Source: Verrucomicrobiota bacterium
GTDB taxonomy: Bacteria; Verrucomicrobiota; Verrucomicrobiia; Opitutales; Opitutaceae
NCBI GenBank assembly: GCA_026398135.1
Contig: JAPLTN010000048.1
Span: forward strand, 1 to 43,759
Direction: 5' to 3'
Length of the DNA: 43,759 bases
The notes beneath the pieces are model-generated. The model worked only from the letters and a program-made list of their open reading frames with translations. It was not told where the DNA came from and did not search any database. The translations under genes and the position numbers were made by a program. The number at the start of each line of letters is the position of its first letter. The first letter of the stretch is position 1. This document shows, one piece after another, positions 15,046 to 23,231 of this stretch.

Positions 15046-16174
15046 GGACGATGCTTGGTTGCGTATTTAGCGCGGAAAAAATTGAGGATGCCACGACTTG
15101 AGCTAGCCGAACCGGAACCGCGTTTCCGAGCTGCCGCATGCTCTCCGACCAAGACCCCGCCAATTTCCAATCGTCGGGGAAGGTTTGGATACGCGCAGAT
15201 TCACGCACCGAGAAATACCGCACCGAGCCGTCCGGATAACGAAGCATGTTTTCACCACCAGGTACTCCGTGGTCACCGGCTTTCAATGCTTTGGCCGGCT
15301 CGTCCAAGGGACTGCCCGTGTGCCCGGGGTAAGATTTGGCTCCGGCCTGCGGCCAATGACTCTCCTTGACTCGTGCCAAACTAGGTTCGCCCAAGCCTTT
15401 TAGCGCATCTCGCACGGTGCGCCAACGCTCGACGGAGCCGAAGAGCTCCGCTCCGGCAGGTATTTTTCGCGGCACGCCGTCCGTGGGTGCCGGGATACGG
15501 TGCGCACGCCAATAGACACCCGTTTCCCATTGGTCGCGCAACAAAGCCTCCTTGCTGTGCGTAGCGGCGGGAAAAAACCAGCGCGCGTTTAAATTGCGCC
15601 GAAACCCAACAAAAAACACCCGGTGCCGATGCTGGGGCACGCCGTAATCCGCCGCGTTCGCCAGATGGATGCTCACCTCGTAAACCGGCTCCGATACGGT
15701 GCGCGCCGAGGTGTGATGGCGCTCCAAGCGGCGTAGATTCGTTTCCCAATCCACGTTAGCCGATACCGGATAATCCGGATACGTGAGCTGCAATCTTACG
15801 AACTCGACGTAGTTTCTAAAACACGGCCGTAGCAAACCACGCACGTTTTCAAAAACAAAGGCTTGGGGGCGCAGTTCCCGCACCGCCCGTACCGCCTGAG
15901 GAAACATATCCCGTTGATCGTTATAGCCATTGGCCTTTCCCCCCATCGAAAACGGCTGGCATGGCGGCCCGCCAGCTACCACCTCCACCGGACCTAGCGC
16001 GCTAAAATCAATTTCACGAACGTCTGTTTCCAAGACCTGCCACTGCGGACGATTTAGCCGTAAGGTGCTGCAGGCATGCGTATTTCGCTCAATCAAAGCC
16101 ACCGTCGAAAACCCGGCTTGTTCCATGCCAAGAGCCAAGCCACCCGCACCGGAAAAAAGCTCTAGCGAACGCAT
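15038..16174 (-). CDS. DNA (cytosine-5) methyltransferase
   Basis: A 378-residue C5-cytosine methyltransferase, methylating DNA from S-adenosylmethionine. Motif I is LELFSGAGGLALGM, motif IV GGPPCQPFS (catalytic Cys), motif VI FENVRG, motif VIII QHRHRVFFVGF, and motifs IX/X ARIQTFPDDW and RQLGNAVPV. The target-recognition region lies between VIII and IX. Paired with the downstream Eco29kI-like nuclease, it should protect the same site, perhaps CCGCGG. The ATG at 16174 gives the typical N terminus MRSLELFSG; TTG 16180 and GTG 16177 are alternatives. It appears intact, so the system is probably active. Confidence 0.93.
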   Translation of the reverse strand: MRSLELFSGAGGLALGMEQAGFSTVALIERNTHACSTLRLNRPQWQVLETDVREIDFSALGPVEVVAGGPPCQPFSMGGKANGYNDQRDMFPQAVRAVRELRPQAFVFENVRGLLRPCFRNYVEFVRLQLTYPDYPVSANVDWETNLRRLERHHTSARTVSEPVYEVSIHLANAADYGVPQHRHRVFFVGFRRNLNARWFFPAATHSKEALLRDQWETGVYWRAHRIPAPTDGVPRKIPAGAELFGSVERWRTVRDALKGLGEPSLARVKESHWPQAGAKSYPGHTGSPLDEPAKALKAGDHGVPGGENMLRYPDGSVRYFSVRESARIQTFPDDWKLAGSWSESMRQLGNAVPVRLAQVVASSIFSALNTQPSIVRV

Positions 16175-16247
16175 CACCAAGCGTTCGTCGGCAAATTACC
16201 GGCTGTCAATTCCTGCGGAGCTCGCCCCCAAACCCGCCCCGCACCCC

Positions 16248-16511
16248 TCAGAACCACTCTTTTTTGCCCGTGATGTAGGTGGCCACGAATTCGTCGTCGG
16301 ACTTTGTCAGATACAAAATCCCCTCGATCAGCCCGATGATGCCCATCACGAACGCCGCAATGCCGAAGGTGAGTACCGAAACCAAAAGCATGATCACACC
16401 CGCCTTGGTGTAACCGAGGATGAACTTATGGATGCCCAAGGCCCCCAGCAGAATGCCGAAGATTCCCGCCACGATTTTCTTTTCCGCGCCGGCCGGTTTG
16501 ATGTCGCTCAT
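16248..16511 (-). CDS. TM2 domain-containing membrane protein
   Basis: An 87-residue inner-membrane protein with a TM2 domain: two transmembrane helices (VAGIFGILLGALGIHKFILG and the VIMLLVSVLTFGIAAFVMG region) joined by a short turn containing the typical GIHKFILGY motif, then IIGLIEGILYL. Function is unknown; TM2 proteins occur widely and are often linked to membrane or stress functions. It stands alone, convergent with nothing, 73 bp after the methyltransferase start region. The ATG at 16511 is the natural start. Confidence 0.88.
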   Translation of the reverse strand: MSDIKPAGAEKKIVAGIFGILLGALGIHKFILGYTKAGVIMLLVSVLTFGIAAFVMGIIGLIEGILYLTKSDDEFVATYITGKKEWF

Positions 16512-16836
16512 GTTTAATTCGTTTAAAGGTTAAATAGGTTCAGCTTACTACTTGCAGGGCACTTAGGTGAAAGCGGCGCGTCAACCTGTTACTCAATCGG
16601 CTAGTATTGAGTGCTGACGTCTCAGCGTCGTTTCCGATCTCTGTGCCCTCTGTGTCCGCTCAAGTGCCCTCTGTGCAATGTGCTCGACATCTCGCCTCGC
16701 TGCTCGCCTTCGCCTGCATGGCCTCCGGCTGAGGCCATTGGCCGAACCATCGCCCCCCGTGTTTCGCGAAGCGAAACCGCTGCGCCCAAGCGGCGCTCAT
16801 TGAGCCGCCGCATTAGCGGTTCAAACCCTGTATTAA
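16512..16836. other. 325-bp gene-free stretch with several hairpins
   Basis: No coding potential I can support. It holds four inverted repeats: ACTCAAT/ATTGAGT (16591-16597/16606-16612), ATGGCCTC/GAGGCCAT (16718-16725/16731-16738), GTTTCGC/GCGAAAC (16761-16767/16771-16777), and GGC-CTCA/TGAG-GCC around 16791-16808. It also holds a near-repeat of CCCTCTGTG at 16646-16679. The TM2 promoter should lie at the left edge. The rest may be degenerate repetitive DNA or a structured RNA. Confidence 0.5.
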
Positions 16837-18201
16837 CTACTTCAAGTTGTCGCCGTCGCCAGCACTGCCCCCGGGCGCGTCATCGGCCTCTTCCAACACC
16901 GCGCGCACCTCGGCAATCAACCCGTCCAGTTCAGCCAAAATCGCCGTCACCTCGGCGTGCACCTCAGCCAGCCAGACCGGCTCGGCCAGATCCTGCTCCT
17001 CGGCCGCGACCAAGCCGGCCAGCGCATCGTGCAGATGCCCCCGGGCTTTCTTCAGCCGCACCAACACCCCGCCGGCAAACAAGGCCTCGGGCGGCCAGGT
17101 TTCCTCGTCGCCCGCCGCGCCAAAGGCCCCCGCCAGCTTGGCCCCGGCGATCATCGTGCCATTGGCCAGCTCCCACAAGGGATGCTCGGCCGAGCTCGCG
17201 TCATCCAGCCAGCCGCGCTCCTTTAAATCCGCATGCACCCGCTCGGTCAGCAGCGTGCTCCGCGTCACCAAGGGATGCTCCATCTCCTCGTCGTCCGCCA
17301 GCCAGTCCTCGTCCTCCCCGCCCGGCTCCGCGTTCTTCGTATCCGCGCCGATCTCGGTCAGCGCCGCCTCGGCCGCTGCATTCATCTCCTCGATCCATTC
17401 AGCTCGCGCCGCCTCTTCTTCCGGCGTTGCCGGATCAGGCTCAGGTTCGTCGCGTTCACGCCGCAGACGCGCCCGCTCCTCCTCCATGATACGCTCAAAA
17501 TCCAGCGTCTCGCCCGCCGCCTGCGCCCGCGCGATGCGCGCCTGCACCCGATCCAGCAGCAAATCCATGCGCGCCTGCTCCGCGTCAGCCTGGGCCTCGC
17601 CCGCACTGGTCGGCTCATCGTCATCCGTCGGATCCCCCCCGCCCGCAAACCCGGCATCCTCCATGTTCGCCGCGACCTCTTCGGTCTCGCCGGTCAACTG
17701 GTTTAAAAACGTCAGTCCCGCCCGTCCGTTGGTCTCCTGTTGCGCCGCTTCCTCGGCCTCAGTCATGGTCCAGGAGGGCTCCCCCAAAAGCTCCAGCTCG
17801 TAGCCGGCCGACTCGATTACGACGCGGCCGTTTTGCTCGCTGTACCATTCGAGATACACGCTGTTGCCCCAATGCCAGGGAAAAGGCCGCTTCGCCTTAA
17901 CGCACTCCAGCAGCTCCTCCATCGAGCAATCCGGCACCTTCACCTTGCGCGAAGCCGTGATGTCGCCCACCGCGCCGCGCTGCTCGCTCGCCAACCCGTT
18001 CAAGACCTCAGGCTGCGCCACCACCGGAGCCGGATTCGTGAAGCGCAACACATGCCCCGCCACATCGCGCCACGCGTTGCCGGTGAGGTTCAGGACCACC
18101 GGCTCATCGCGGCCCAAAAACCACAGGCGTCCGGTCACGCGACCACGCGTGGTGTTGTCGATTTCGCCGCGAATCAGGGGTTCTTCTATACGCCAGGCCA
18201 T
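16837..18201 (-). CDS. large acidic conserved hypothetical protein
   Basis: A 454-residue soluble protein. Residues 1-130 (MAWRIEEPLIRGEIDNTTRG, then LWFLGRDEPVVLNLTGNAWRD and GHVLRFTNP) look like a conserved beta-rich domain that I associate with uncharacterised proteins of Verrucomicrobia-type bacteria. The centre is strongly acidic and low-complexity with predicted coiled-coil stretches (ARMDLLLDRVQARIARAQA, ERIMEEERARLRRERDE). The C-terminal 150 residues are helical and end in a Gly/Asp-rich tail. No signal peptide, membrane segment or catalytic motif. The frame opens upstream at 18243, but the ATG at 18201 gives the conserved start. Confidence 0.75.
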   Translation of the reverse strand: MAWRIEEPLIRGEIDNTTRGRVTGRLWFLGRDEPVVLNLTGNAWRDVAGHVLRFTNPAPVVAQPEVLNGLASEQRGAVGDITASRKVKVPDCSMEELLECVKAKRPFPWHWGNSVYLEWYSEQNGRVVIESAGYELELLGEPSWTMTEAEEAAQQETNGRAGLTFLNQLTGETEEVAANMEDAGFAGGGDPTDDDEPTSAGEAQADAEQARMDLLLDRVQARIARAQAAGETLDFERIMEEERARLRRERDEPEPDPATPEEEAARAEWIEEMNAAAEAALTEIGADTKNAEPGGEDEDWLADDEEMEHPLVTRSTLLTERVHADLKERGWLDDASSAEHPLWELANGTMIAGAKLAGAFGAAGDEETWPPEALFAGGVLVRLKKARGHLHDALAGLVAAEEQDLAEPVWLAEVHAEVTAILAELDGLIAEVRAVLEEADDAPGGSAGDGDNLK

Positions 18202-18330
18202 GCGTGAAACATAGCGCCCGCGCCGCCGCCCGCCAGCCCGCAATCACGCCGCAGGCTTGCGACCTTGCCGGGCCGCTTCATTAACCCATGCCAGCGCGAG
18301 CGGCACCCGTCCCTCGACGCCAAACCGGCC

Positions 18331-19089
18331 ATGACCCACAAACCGTTTAAGCAAAACCCCGCGCGCACTGCCCTGAGTCGGCTGGCCCGGCTGCTCACCC
18401 CGTCCTGGTGGCGCTCCGCCGCCTCCGAAACCGCCGCCTCCGCCCAACGCGTTTCCGCCACCCCCGCCACCCTCGCACCCGGCAATCCCGGCGCGCCCCG
18501 CCCCCGCATTCTGATCCTCAACGCCTCCCTGGCCGGCCCGGCCGGCAACTCGGCCCGCCTGCTCGCCCTGTTGGAAAGCCACCTCTCGCCCCACGCCGAT
18601 CTGGTGCGCGCCGAACTCGCCGGCCCCGACGCCTTCGGTTTCGAGCGCCTCGAGCCCGCCCTGCGCAACGCGGAGGCCTTTGTCATCGCCACCGGCACGC
18701 ACTGGGATTCCTGGAGCTCGCCCCTGCAAAAATTCCTTGAAGACGCCACCCCCGCCGAGGCCACCCCGCTCTGGCTGGGCAAGCCGGTCGCCGTGCTCGT
18801 CACCGAGCACAGCACGGGCGGCAAAGGCGTGCTCTCCCGCCTGCAAGGCGTGCTGGTGACCCTTGGCTGCACCCTGCCGCCGCTCTCCGGCCTGGTGCTT
18901 TCGCAGGCCGCCCAGCTCGCGCGCGCCGGCGACGAGCGCTCGGCCGCGCTGGCGGCGGATTTCTGGTCGCCGGAAGACGTGCGCGTGGCGGCGCACAACC
19001 TCCTGCTCGCCGCCCGCCAGCCCCGCGTGGCCTGGAAAACCTGGCCGGTGGACCGCGCCGACTTCCACCGCGTCTGGCTGCGCCCCTGA
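18331..19089 (+). CDS. flavodoxin-fold NAD(P)H-dependent reductase
   Basis: A 252-residue protein. Residues 1-60 are a variable, Ala/Ser-rich leader. The NADPH-dependent FMN reductase/flavodoxin fold starts at about residue 58 with RILILNASLAGPAGNSARLL, the phosphate-binding loop for FMN. It continues with EAFVIATGTHWDSWSSPLQKFLED (second flavin loop) and KPVAVLVTEHSTGGKGVLSRL (third). Such enzymes reduce FMN, quinones or azo/nitro compounds; the substrate is unknown. The ATG at 18331 was chosen over 18265. It is divergent from the acidic hypothetical gene and followed by a tRNA gene. Confidence 0.82.
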   Translation: MTHKPFKQNPARTALSRLARLLTPSWWRSAASETAASAQRVSATPATLAPGNPGAPRPRILILNASLAGPAGNSARLLALLESHLSPHADLVRAELAGPDAFGFERLEPALRNAEAFVIATGTHWDSWSSPLQKFLEDATPAEATPLWLGKPVAVLVTEHSTGGKGVLSRLQGVLVTLGCTLPPLSGLVLSQAAQLARAGDERSAALAADFWSPEDVRVAAHNLLLAARQPRVAWKTWPVDRADFHRVWLRP

Positions 19090-19165
19090 GCAAACAACCG
19101 TCTCACGCCACGTAAAAGGCTCGACCCGCGCGCCGACAATCGCCGAAGTTCCCCACCTTATCTGA

Positions 19166-19241
<76 letters not shown>

Positions 19242-19407
19242 ACTCGCGAAGCAAAGGCTAAATCCTTGTTATCTTGCTGCCGATGCATGCCGCCGCGCGA
19301 CCGCACCGTTTTACCTTAAGAGCGCACATCCCTCTCGTTCGCCCCCTCCCTCCACTCCTTCACTCCTTCTTACCGCCCCCCAGCATTAAGTAACCTCTCA
19401 AGAAACT

Positions 19408-20796
19408 TCACGCTTGGGCGGGCGTTGGGATGAGTTGGAAGCCGAGATCCTTGGCCTTGGCTTTGAGGCGGGCGAGGGTGCGGGAGCGGTGGAGCTCGCT
19501 GGCCCCATCGTGCAGGTCCGGACGGTAGGCTTGGCGGGTTTTGATCATCACATACAAAATACGTGCGAGCTTGTTGGCCACCGCCGTGATGGCGGCTGCT
19601 CCCCCGAGCTTGGCGCGCATGCGCCGATAGTGTTCGCCGAGTTCGTTCTTGGCATGGTGCAGGGCTTGCGCGGCCATGCGCAACGCCCGGGCCACCCGGT
19701 TGGTGCTCGGTCTGGTGCGTGCGCCGAGCACTTTGCCGCCGCTAATGCGGTTGTCGGGGCATACCCCCAGCCACGAGGCAAAATGCTTGGCGGTGGGGAA
19801 TGCCGAGAGGTCGCCGCCAAGTTCGCTCCAGAGGGTCTGGGCGGTGAGCACGTTGATGCCCGGCACCGCACACAAGTCCACTCCATGCAGTCGGGTAAGC
19901 AGCTCGTGCGCTGCGAAGCCCGGCGCAGCTTTGCCCGCCGACTTCGGTTTGCTCGCGGGCGCCGGGCTGGGCTCGGCTTGGGCAGGCGGCGCCAAGTCGT
20001 TGAGCCGACGACCCAGCTCGGCGTCGAGCCGGGCGATTTGATTTTGCAAAAACTGATAGCCCTCGAACGCCTGCTTCAGGCAGAAGAGGTGTTCGCTGCG
20101 GTAGTCGCCGCTCAGCAGGGTCGCTTCCGTGGCCTTGACGCGTTTGTCGCGGTGGCGGGCCAGCACGGCAGGATCGCGCTCACCTTGCAGGATGGCCTCG
20201 ACAATGGCCGTGCCGGTCTGGCCGGTAATGTCGGCAAGAACATGATGGATCTGGAGATTCATTTGATCGAACGCCTTGTGCATGTGCTGGATATGCCAGC
20301 TGGAATGGTGCACCAGCGCATCACGCTGACGCCAGAGCGCACGCACCCCGCGCACCTCGGCGGCGGGCCGGAAGGCTCCGCGCAACAGTCCGACGGAGTG
20401 CAGGTATTGCAGCCACTGGCAGTCCATCACGTCGGTCTTGCGGCCGGGCACATTCTTGACGTGGCGGGGATTGACCAGACAGACCTCGATCTTTGCCTCC
20501 TCCAACAGCTCGGCCAGGGGTATCCAATATACGCTGGTCGCTTCCATCGCCACGCTCTTGATCCCGAAGGACTGCAACCACGCGACCAGCGCTCGCAGGT
20601 CTTCGGTAAAGGTGGGAAAAGAGCGCACCGGCTCGCTCGTGAGCGCGCTGGGCAGCGCGACGTAAATCTCGCGGGCACCGATGTCGGCGCCGGCGGCATG
20701 GGGGTTGATAACAGGCTGGATGGTCTGGACTTTGGTCTTGCGAGCACGAGGCATGGCTTGGGTAGGGTTGGTGGCGTCGCCTCCAGGCGGCCCCAT
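19408..20796 (-). CDS. IS110-family DEDD recombinase/transposase
   Basis: A 462-residue transposase. The N-terminal RuvC-like DEDD domain has D38 (GADIG), E85 (VAMEATSVYW) and D122/D125 (GRKTDVMDCQWL). A helical linker follows. The C-terminal transposase_20 domain carries LLTRLHGVDLCAVPGI and the serine region RISGGKVLG, the likely nucleophile, before an ARALRMAAQAL helix. All expected residues are present, so the element is probably active. The ATG at 20796 gives a 14-residue leader; ATG 20754 (MPRARKTKV) is equally possible. The family recombines donor and target DNA guided by a bridge RNA encoded in the noncoding end. Confidence 0.93.
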   Translation of the reverse strand: MGPPGGDATNPTQAMPRARKTKVQTIQPVINPHAAGADIGAREIYVALPSALTSEPVRSFPTFTEDLRALVAWLQSFGIKSVAMEATSVYWIPLAELLEEAKIEVCLVNPRHVKNVPGRKTDVMDCQWLQYLHSVGLLRGAFRPAAEVRGVRALWRQRDALVHHSSWHIQHMHKAFDQMNLQIHHVLADITGQTGTAIVEAILQGERDPAVLARHRDKRVKATEATLLSGDYRSEHLFCLKQAFEGYQFLQNQIARLDAELGRRLNDLAPPAQAEPSPAPASKPKSAGKAAPGFAAHELLTRLHGVDLCAVPGINVLTAQTLWSELGGDLSAFPTAKHFASWLGVCPDNRISGGKVLGARTRPSTNRVARALRMAAQALHHAKNELGEHYRRMRAKLGGAAAITAVANKLARILYVMIKTRQAYRPDLHDGASELHRSRTLARLKAKAKDLGFQLIPTPAQA

Positions 20797-21027
20797 GCGC
20801 TCAAGCTAGAGTTGGCACTCTCTCAAACGGGATGCAGCCCTCGCGGGCCGCTCACCACTGACAGGCGCGAGCGCATGGGCACCACGCTATTAGCCGGGCT
20901 TGGAAAGAGCACCAGGGTCGAGACGGTTTGAGCTTGCCCCTGTCGGCGTCGCCACCGGCCAGCGTTACCAAAAACGCCCCTCCGCCAAGTTTCTTTCCTG
21001 AAAGGTCGCGCAACGCGCGGGTGTTCG
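20797..21027 (-). ncRNA. candidate IS110 bridge RNA (left-end noncoding region)
   Basis: The 231-nt noncoding end upstream of the recombinase is where IS621-type bridge RNAs are encoded. In transposase sense it folds readily: GCGTT-TTTGGT-AACGC near its start, then GGGGCA...TGCCC closing a loop of about 55 nt. That loop contains CTAATAG (20887-20893), identical to the target half-site ending in the AG core. Further 3', TTGAGAG (20820-20826) is identical to the element's other end including the core (19395-19401). This order, target-like guide then donor-like guide, fits a bridge RNA. The complementary right-hand guides were not convincingly found. Confidence 0.55.
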
Positions 21028-21133
21028 CTATTAGGTTACTTTGGCCGTAGGACCCGGCAGAGTAAGCCCCAGCTTGCTGCCCGCCGCCCCTGCGCGGTTT
21101 GACCACTCGCTGGCCCGACCTACCGTGCGCCCG

Positions 21134-23221
21134 ATGCTGCTACGCGACTTCGCAGGCCTGCAGACTCTCATGCTGCCCGACGCGTGGCAGCGAGACGCCG
21201 TGCATGCCCTCCAGGCGGGGCACGACGTCATCGTTGATGCCCCGACCGGAGCCGGCAAAACCCACGTTTTCGAGTGCTACGTGGAACAGGCCAGCTTCGC
21301 CCGCCGCGCCGTCTTCACCGTGCCCACCCGCGCCCTCGCCAACGACAAATACGCCGAATGGCTGGCCCGCGGCTGGCGCGTCGGCATCACCACCGGCGAC
21401 CTCTCCGTCTCTCCCCACGCCCCCGTCGTCGTCGCCACCCTCGAAGCCGCCCAAGGCGCCCTGCTGCGCGCGCAAACCGGACAAGACCCCACCACCACCG
21501 TCCGCCTGCCCGACCTGCTCGTCATCGACGAATACCAGTGGCTCTCCGACCCCGCGCGCGGCAACCACTACGAAGGCGTGCTCGCCACCCTGCCCGCCCA
21601 CGTCCAGCTCCTGCTGCTCTCCGGATCCGTGGCCAACCCCGGGGACGTCGCCTCCTGGCTCACCCGCCTGGGCCGGCAAGTCCGCATCGTGCGCACCGCC
21701 GTCCGACCCGTGCCGCTCGAGGAAGTCGAAATCGACGATCTCGTGCACGGCCTGCCTTCCGAGATCGGCAGTTTCTGGACGCGCCGTGTGGCCGGGGCCC
21801 TGCGCGAAAACCTGGCCCCGGTGCTCATCTTCGCCCCCCACCGCGCCGACGCCGAGCGGCTGGCCCGCCAGCTCGCCCGCGAACTCCCGCTCGCCGACCC
21901 GCTGCCGCTCACCCCGGAACAACAATCGCTGGCCGGACCCGTCCTCGCCAAACTGCTCGCCCGCCGCGTCGCCCACCACCACAGCGGCCTTTCCTACGCC
22001 CAGCGCGCCGGCCTGATCGAACCCCTGGCCAAAGCCGGTCAACTGCGCGCCGTCGTCGCCACCCTCGGCCTCGCCGCCGGCATCAATTTTTCCCTTCGCT
22101 CCGTCATGCTCACCGCCGCGAGCTACCGCGCCGGCGCGCTCGAACGCGACATCGCCCCCCACGAATTGCTCCAGATGATCGGCCGCGCCGGCCGCCGGGG
22201 CATGGACGACACCGGCTACATGCTGGTCTCGGGCCGCACTCCCCGCCTGCGCCGGGCCGCGCCGCTTCGCCTCAAACGCTCCGCTCCCCTGCCCTGGGCC
22301 ACGTTGCTCCGCCTGCTGACCCCCGGACGCTCCGCCCTCGAGCTGGCCCACGATATGGCGCACCGCTTCTTCACCGAAACACCGCTTCTTCTCGGGGCGG
22401 AAAAGACCTCCCGGCTGCCCGCCCCGCCGCCCTGTAACCAGCTTACCGATACCGGACGCGCCCGCCTGGTCCGCCGCCGCCGCGATCCGTTTCCCGGCTG
22501 CGCCGTCTGCGCGCTTCGCCCCGCCTGCCTGGCCCTGCCCCCCGAGCCCACTCTGCTCTGGGAATGGCAACGCGCGGGCCTGCTGGACAAACGCCTGCGC
22601 CTCACCGCCCGGGGCGCCATCGCCTCCGTCTTTCTCGGACCCGAAGGCCTCGCCCTCGCCGCCGGCCTGGAAGACCGCCGCTACCCGCTGGAACATCTGC
22701 TCTTCGATTGCGCCAACCTTTTCGCCGGCGACCGCTTCGCCGGCACCAACCCCCGCCGCCTCGGTCGCCTGGTCCAGGTCTGCGAAAAAACCTACCGCCG
22801 CGCCAGCGTGGATGGCTACCTGGACGAAGGCGTGCCGCCCGCCTACGGCCACGGCGCGAGCGAGATCGTGCAGGCCCTGGCCGAGCGCACCACCTCGCGC
22901 GGCGCGCTCGCCGGCTCGCTGGCCGACGATTTCGCCCACGCCGGGCGGGGCGACATCGACCGCCTGCTCACCGAATGGCGCAGTTTTTTGAAAAACCTCG
23001 CCGCCGCCGGCCCGCTGACTCCGGGCCTGACCTTTGCCACCGAGCCGCTCCGCGCCCGTTGGGATGAAGCGCGAACCCTCGCCGCCCGATTACTCGGCGA
23101 CGCCCGCGCGCACGCATTACCCGCGCTGCCCCCGCTCACGCCCGAACAAAAACGGGCCGTGCACCACCGGCTCTCCCGCGCCATCGCCCTTGATCGTACC
23201 ATCCCTGCTCACGCCCGCTGA
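21134..23221 (+). CDS. Ski2-like DEAD/DEAH-box helicase
   Basis: A 695-residue superfamily 2 helicase with a Ski2/Hel308-like layout. The Q-motif region is QRDAVHALQAGHDVI, Walker A is DAPTGAGKTHVF, motif Ib VVVATLEA, motif II DEYQW (DEYQ rather than DEAH), motif III LLLSGSVANP, motif IV APVLIFAPHRADAE, motif V GLAAGINF, motif VI MIGRAGRRG. The C-terminal half includes a Cys cluster (CAVCALRPAC) and a helical domain typical of the group. It acts on RNA or DNA; substrate unknown. The ATG at 21134 was chosen; the open frame reaches 21041, and GTG 21125 is possible. The IS110 element ends 105 bp upstream and may have displaced the native promoter. Confidence 0.87.
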   Translation: MLLRDFAGLQTLMLPDAWQRDAVHALQAGHDVIVDAPTGAGKTHVFECYVEQASFARRAVFTVPTRALANDKYAEWLARGWRVGITTGDLSVSPHAPVVVATLEAAQGALLRAQTGQDPTTTVRLPDLLVIDEYQWLSDPARGNHYEGVLATLPAHVQLLLLSGSVANPGDVASWLTRLGRQVRIVRTAVRPVPLEEVEIDDLVHGLPSEIGSFWTRRVAGALRENLAPVLIFAPHRADAERLARQLARELPLADPLPLTPEQQSLAGPVLAKLLARRVAHHHSGLSYAQRAGLIEPLAKAGQLRAVVATLGLAAGINFSLRSVMLTAASYRAGALERDIAPHELLQMIGRAGRRGMDDTGYMLVSGRTPRLRRAAPLRLKRSAPLPWATLLRLLTPGRSALELAHDMAHRFFTETPLLLGAEKTSRLPAPPPCNQLTDTGRARLVRRRRDPFPGCAVCALRPACLALPPEPTLLWEWQRAGLLDKRLRLTARGAIASVFLGPEGLALAAGLEDRRYPLEHLLFDCANLFAGDRFAGTNPRRLGRLVQVCEKTYRRASVDGYLDEGVPPAYGHGASEIVQALAERTTSRGALAGSLADDFAHAGRGDIDRLLTEWRSFLKNLAAAGPLTPGLTFATEPLRARWDEARTLAARLLGDARAHALPALPPLTPEQKRAVHHRLSRAIALDRTIPAHAR

Positions 23222-23231
23222 ACCGGTGCCG

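Larger units (their letters stand above)
19397..21029 (-). mobile_element. IS110-family insertion sequence
   Basis: A complete IS110-type element of about 1.63 kb. The left flank ends AAGTAACCT (to 19396) and the right flank resumes ATTAGGTTACTT (from 21030). Joining them recreates exactly the palindrome found uninterrupted at 4115-4135. A CT dinucleotide (AG in transposase sense) appears at both junctions, 19395-19396 and 21028-21029, as expected for the core dinucleotide of IS110 recombination. There are no terminal inverted repeats, as usual for the family. The transposase ends about 11 bp from one end, and the other end carries a 231-nt noncoding region. Confidence 0.88.

Noticed and set aside
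19414-20931. 505-codon plus-strand frame opposite the IS110 transposase
   Set aside because: Antisense to an intact DEDD transposase and without any domain; not a passenger gene.
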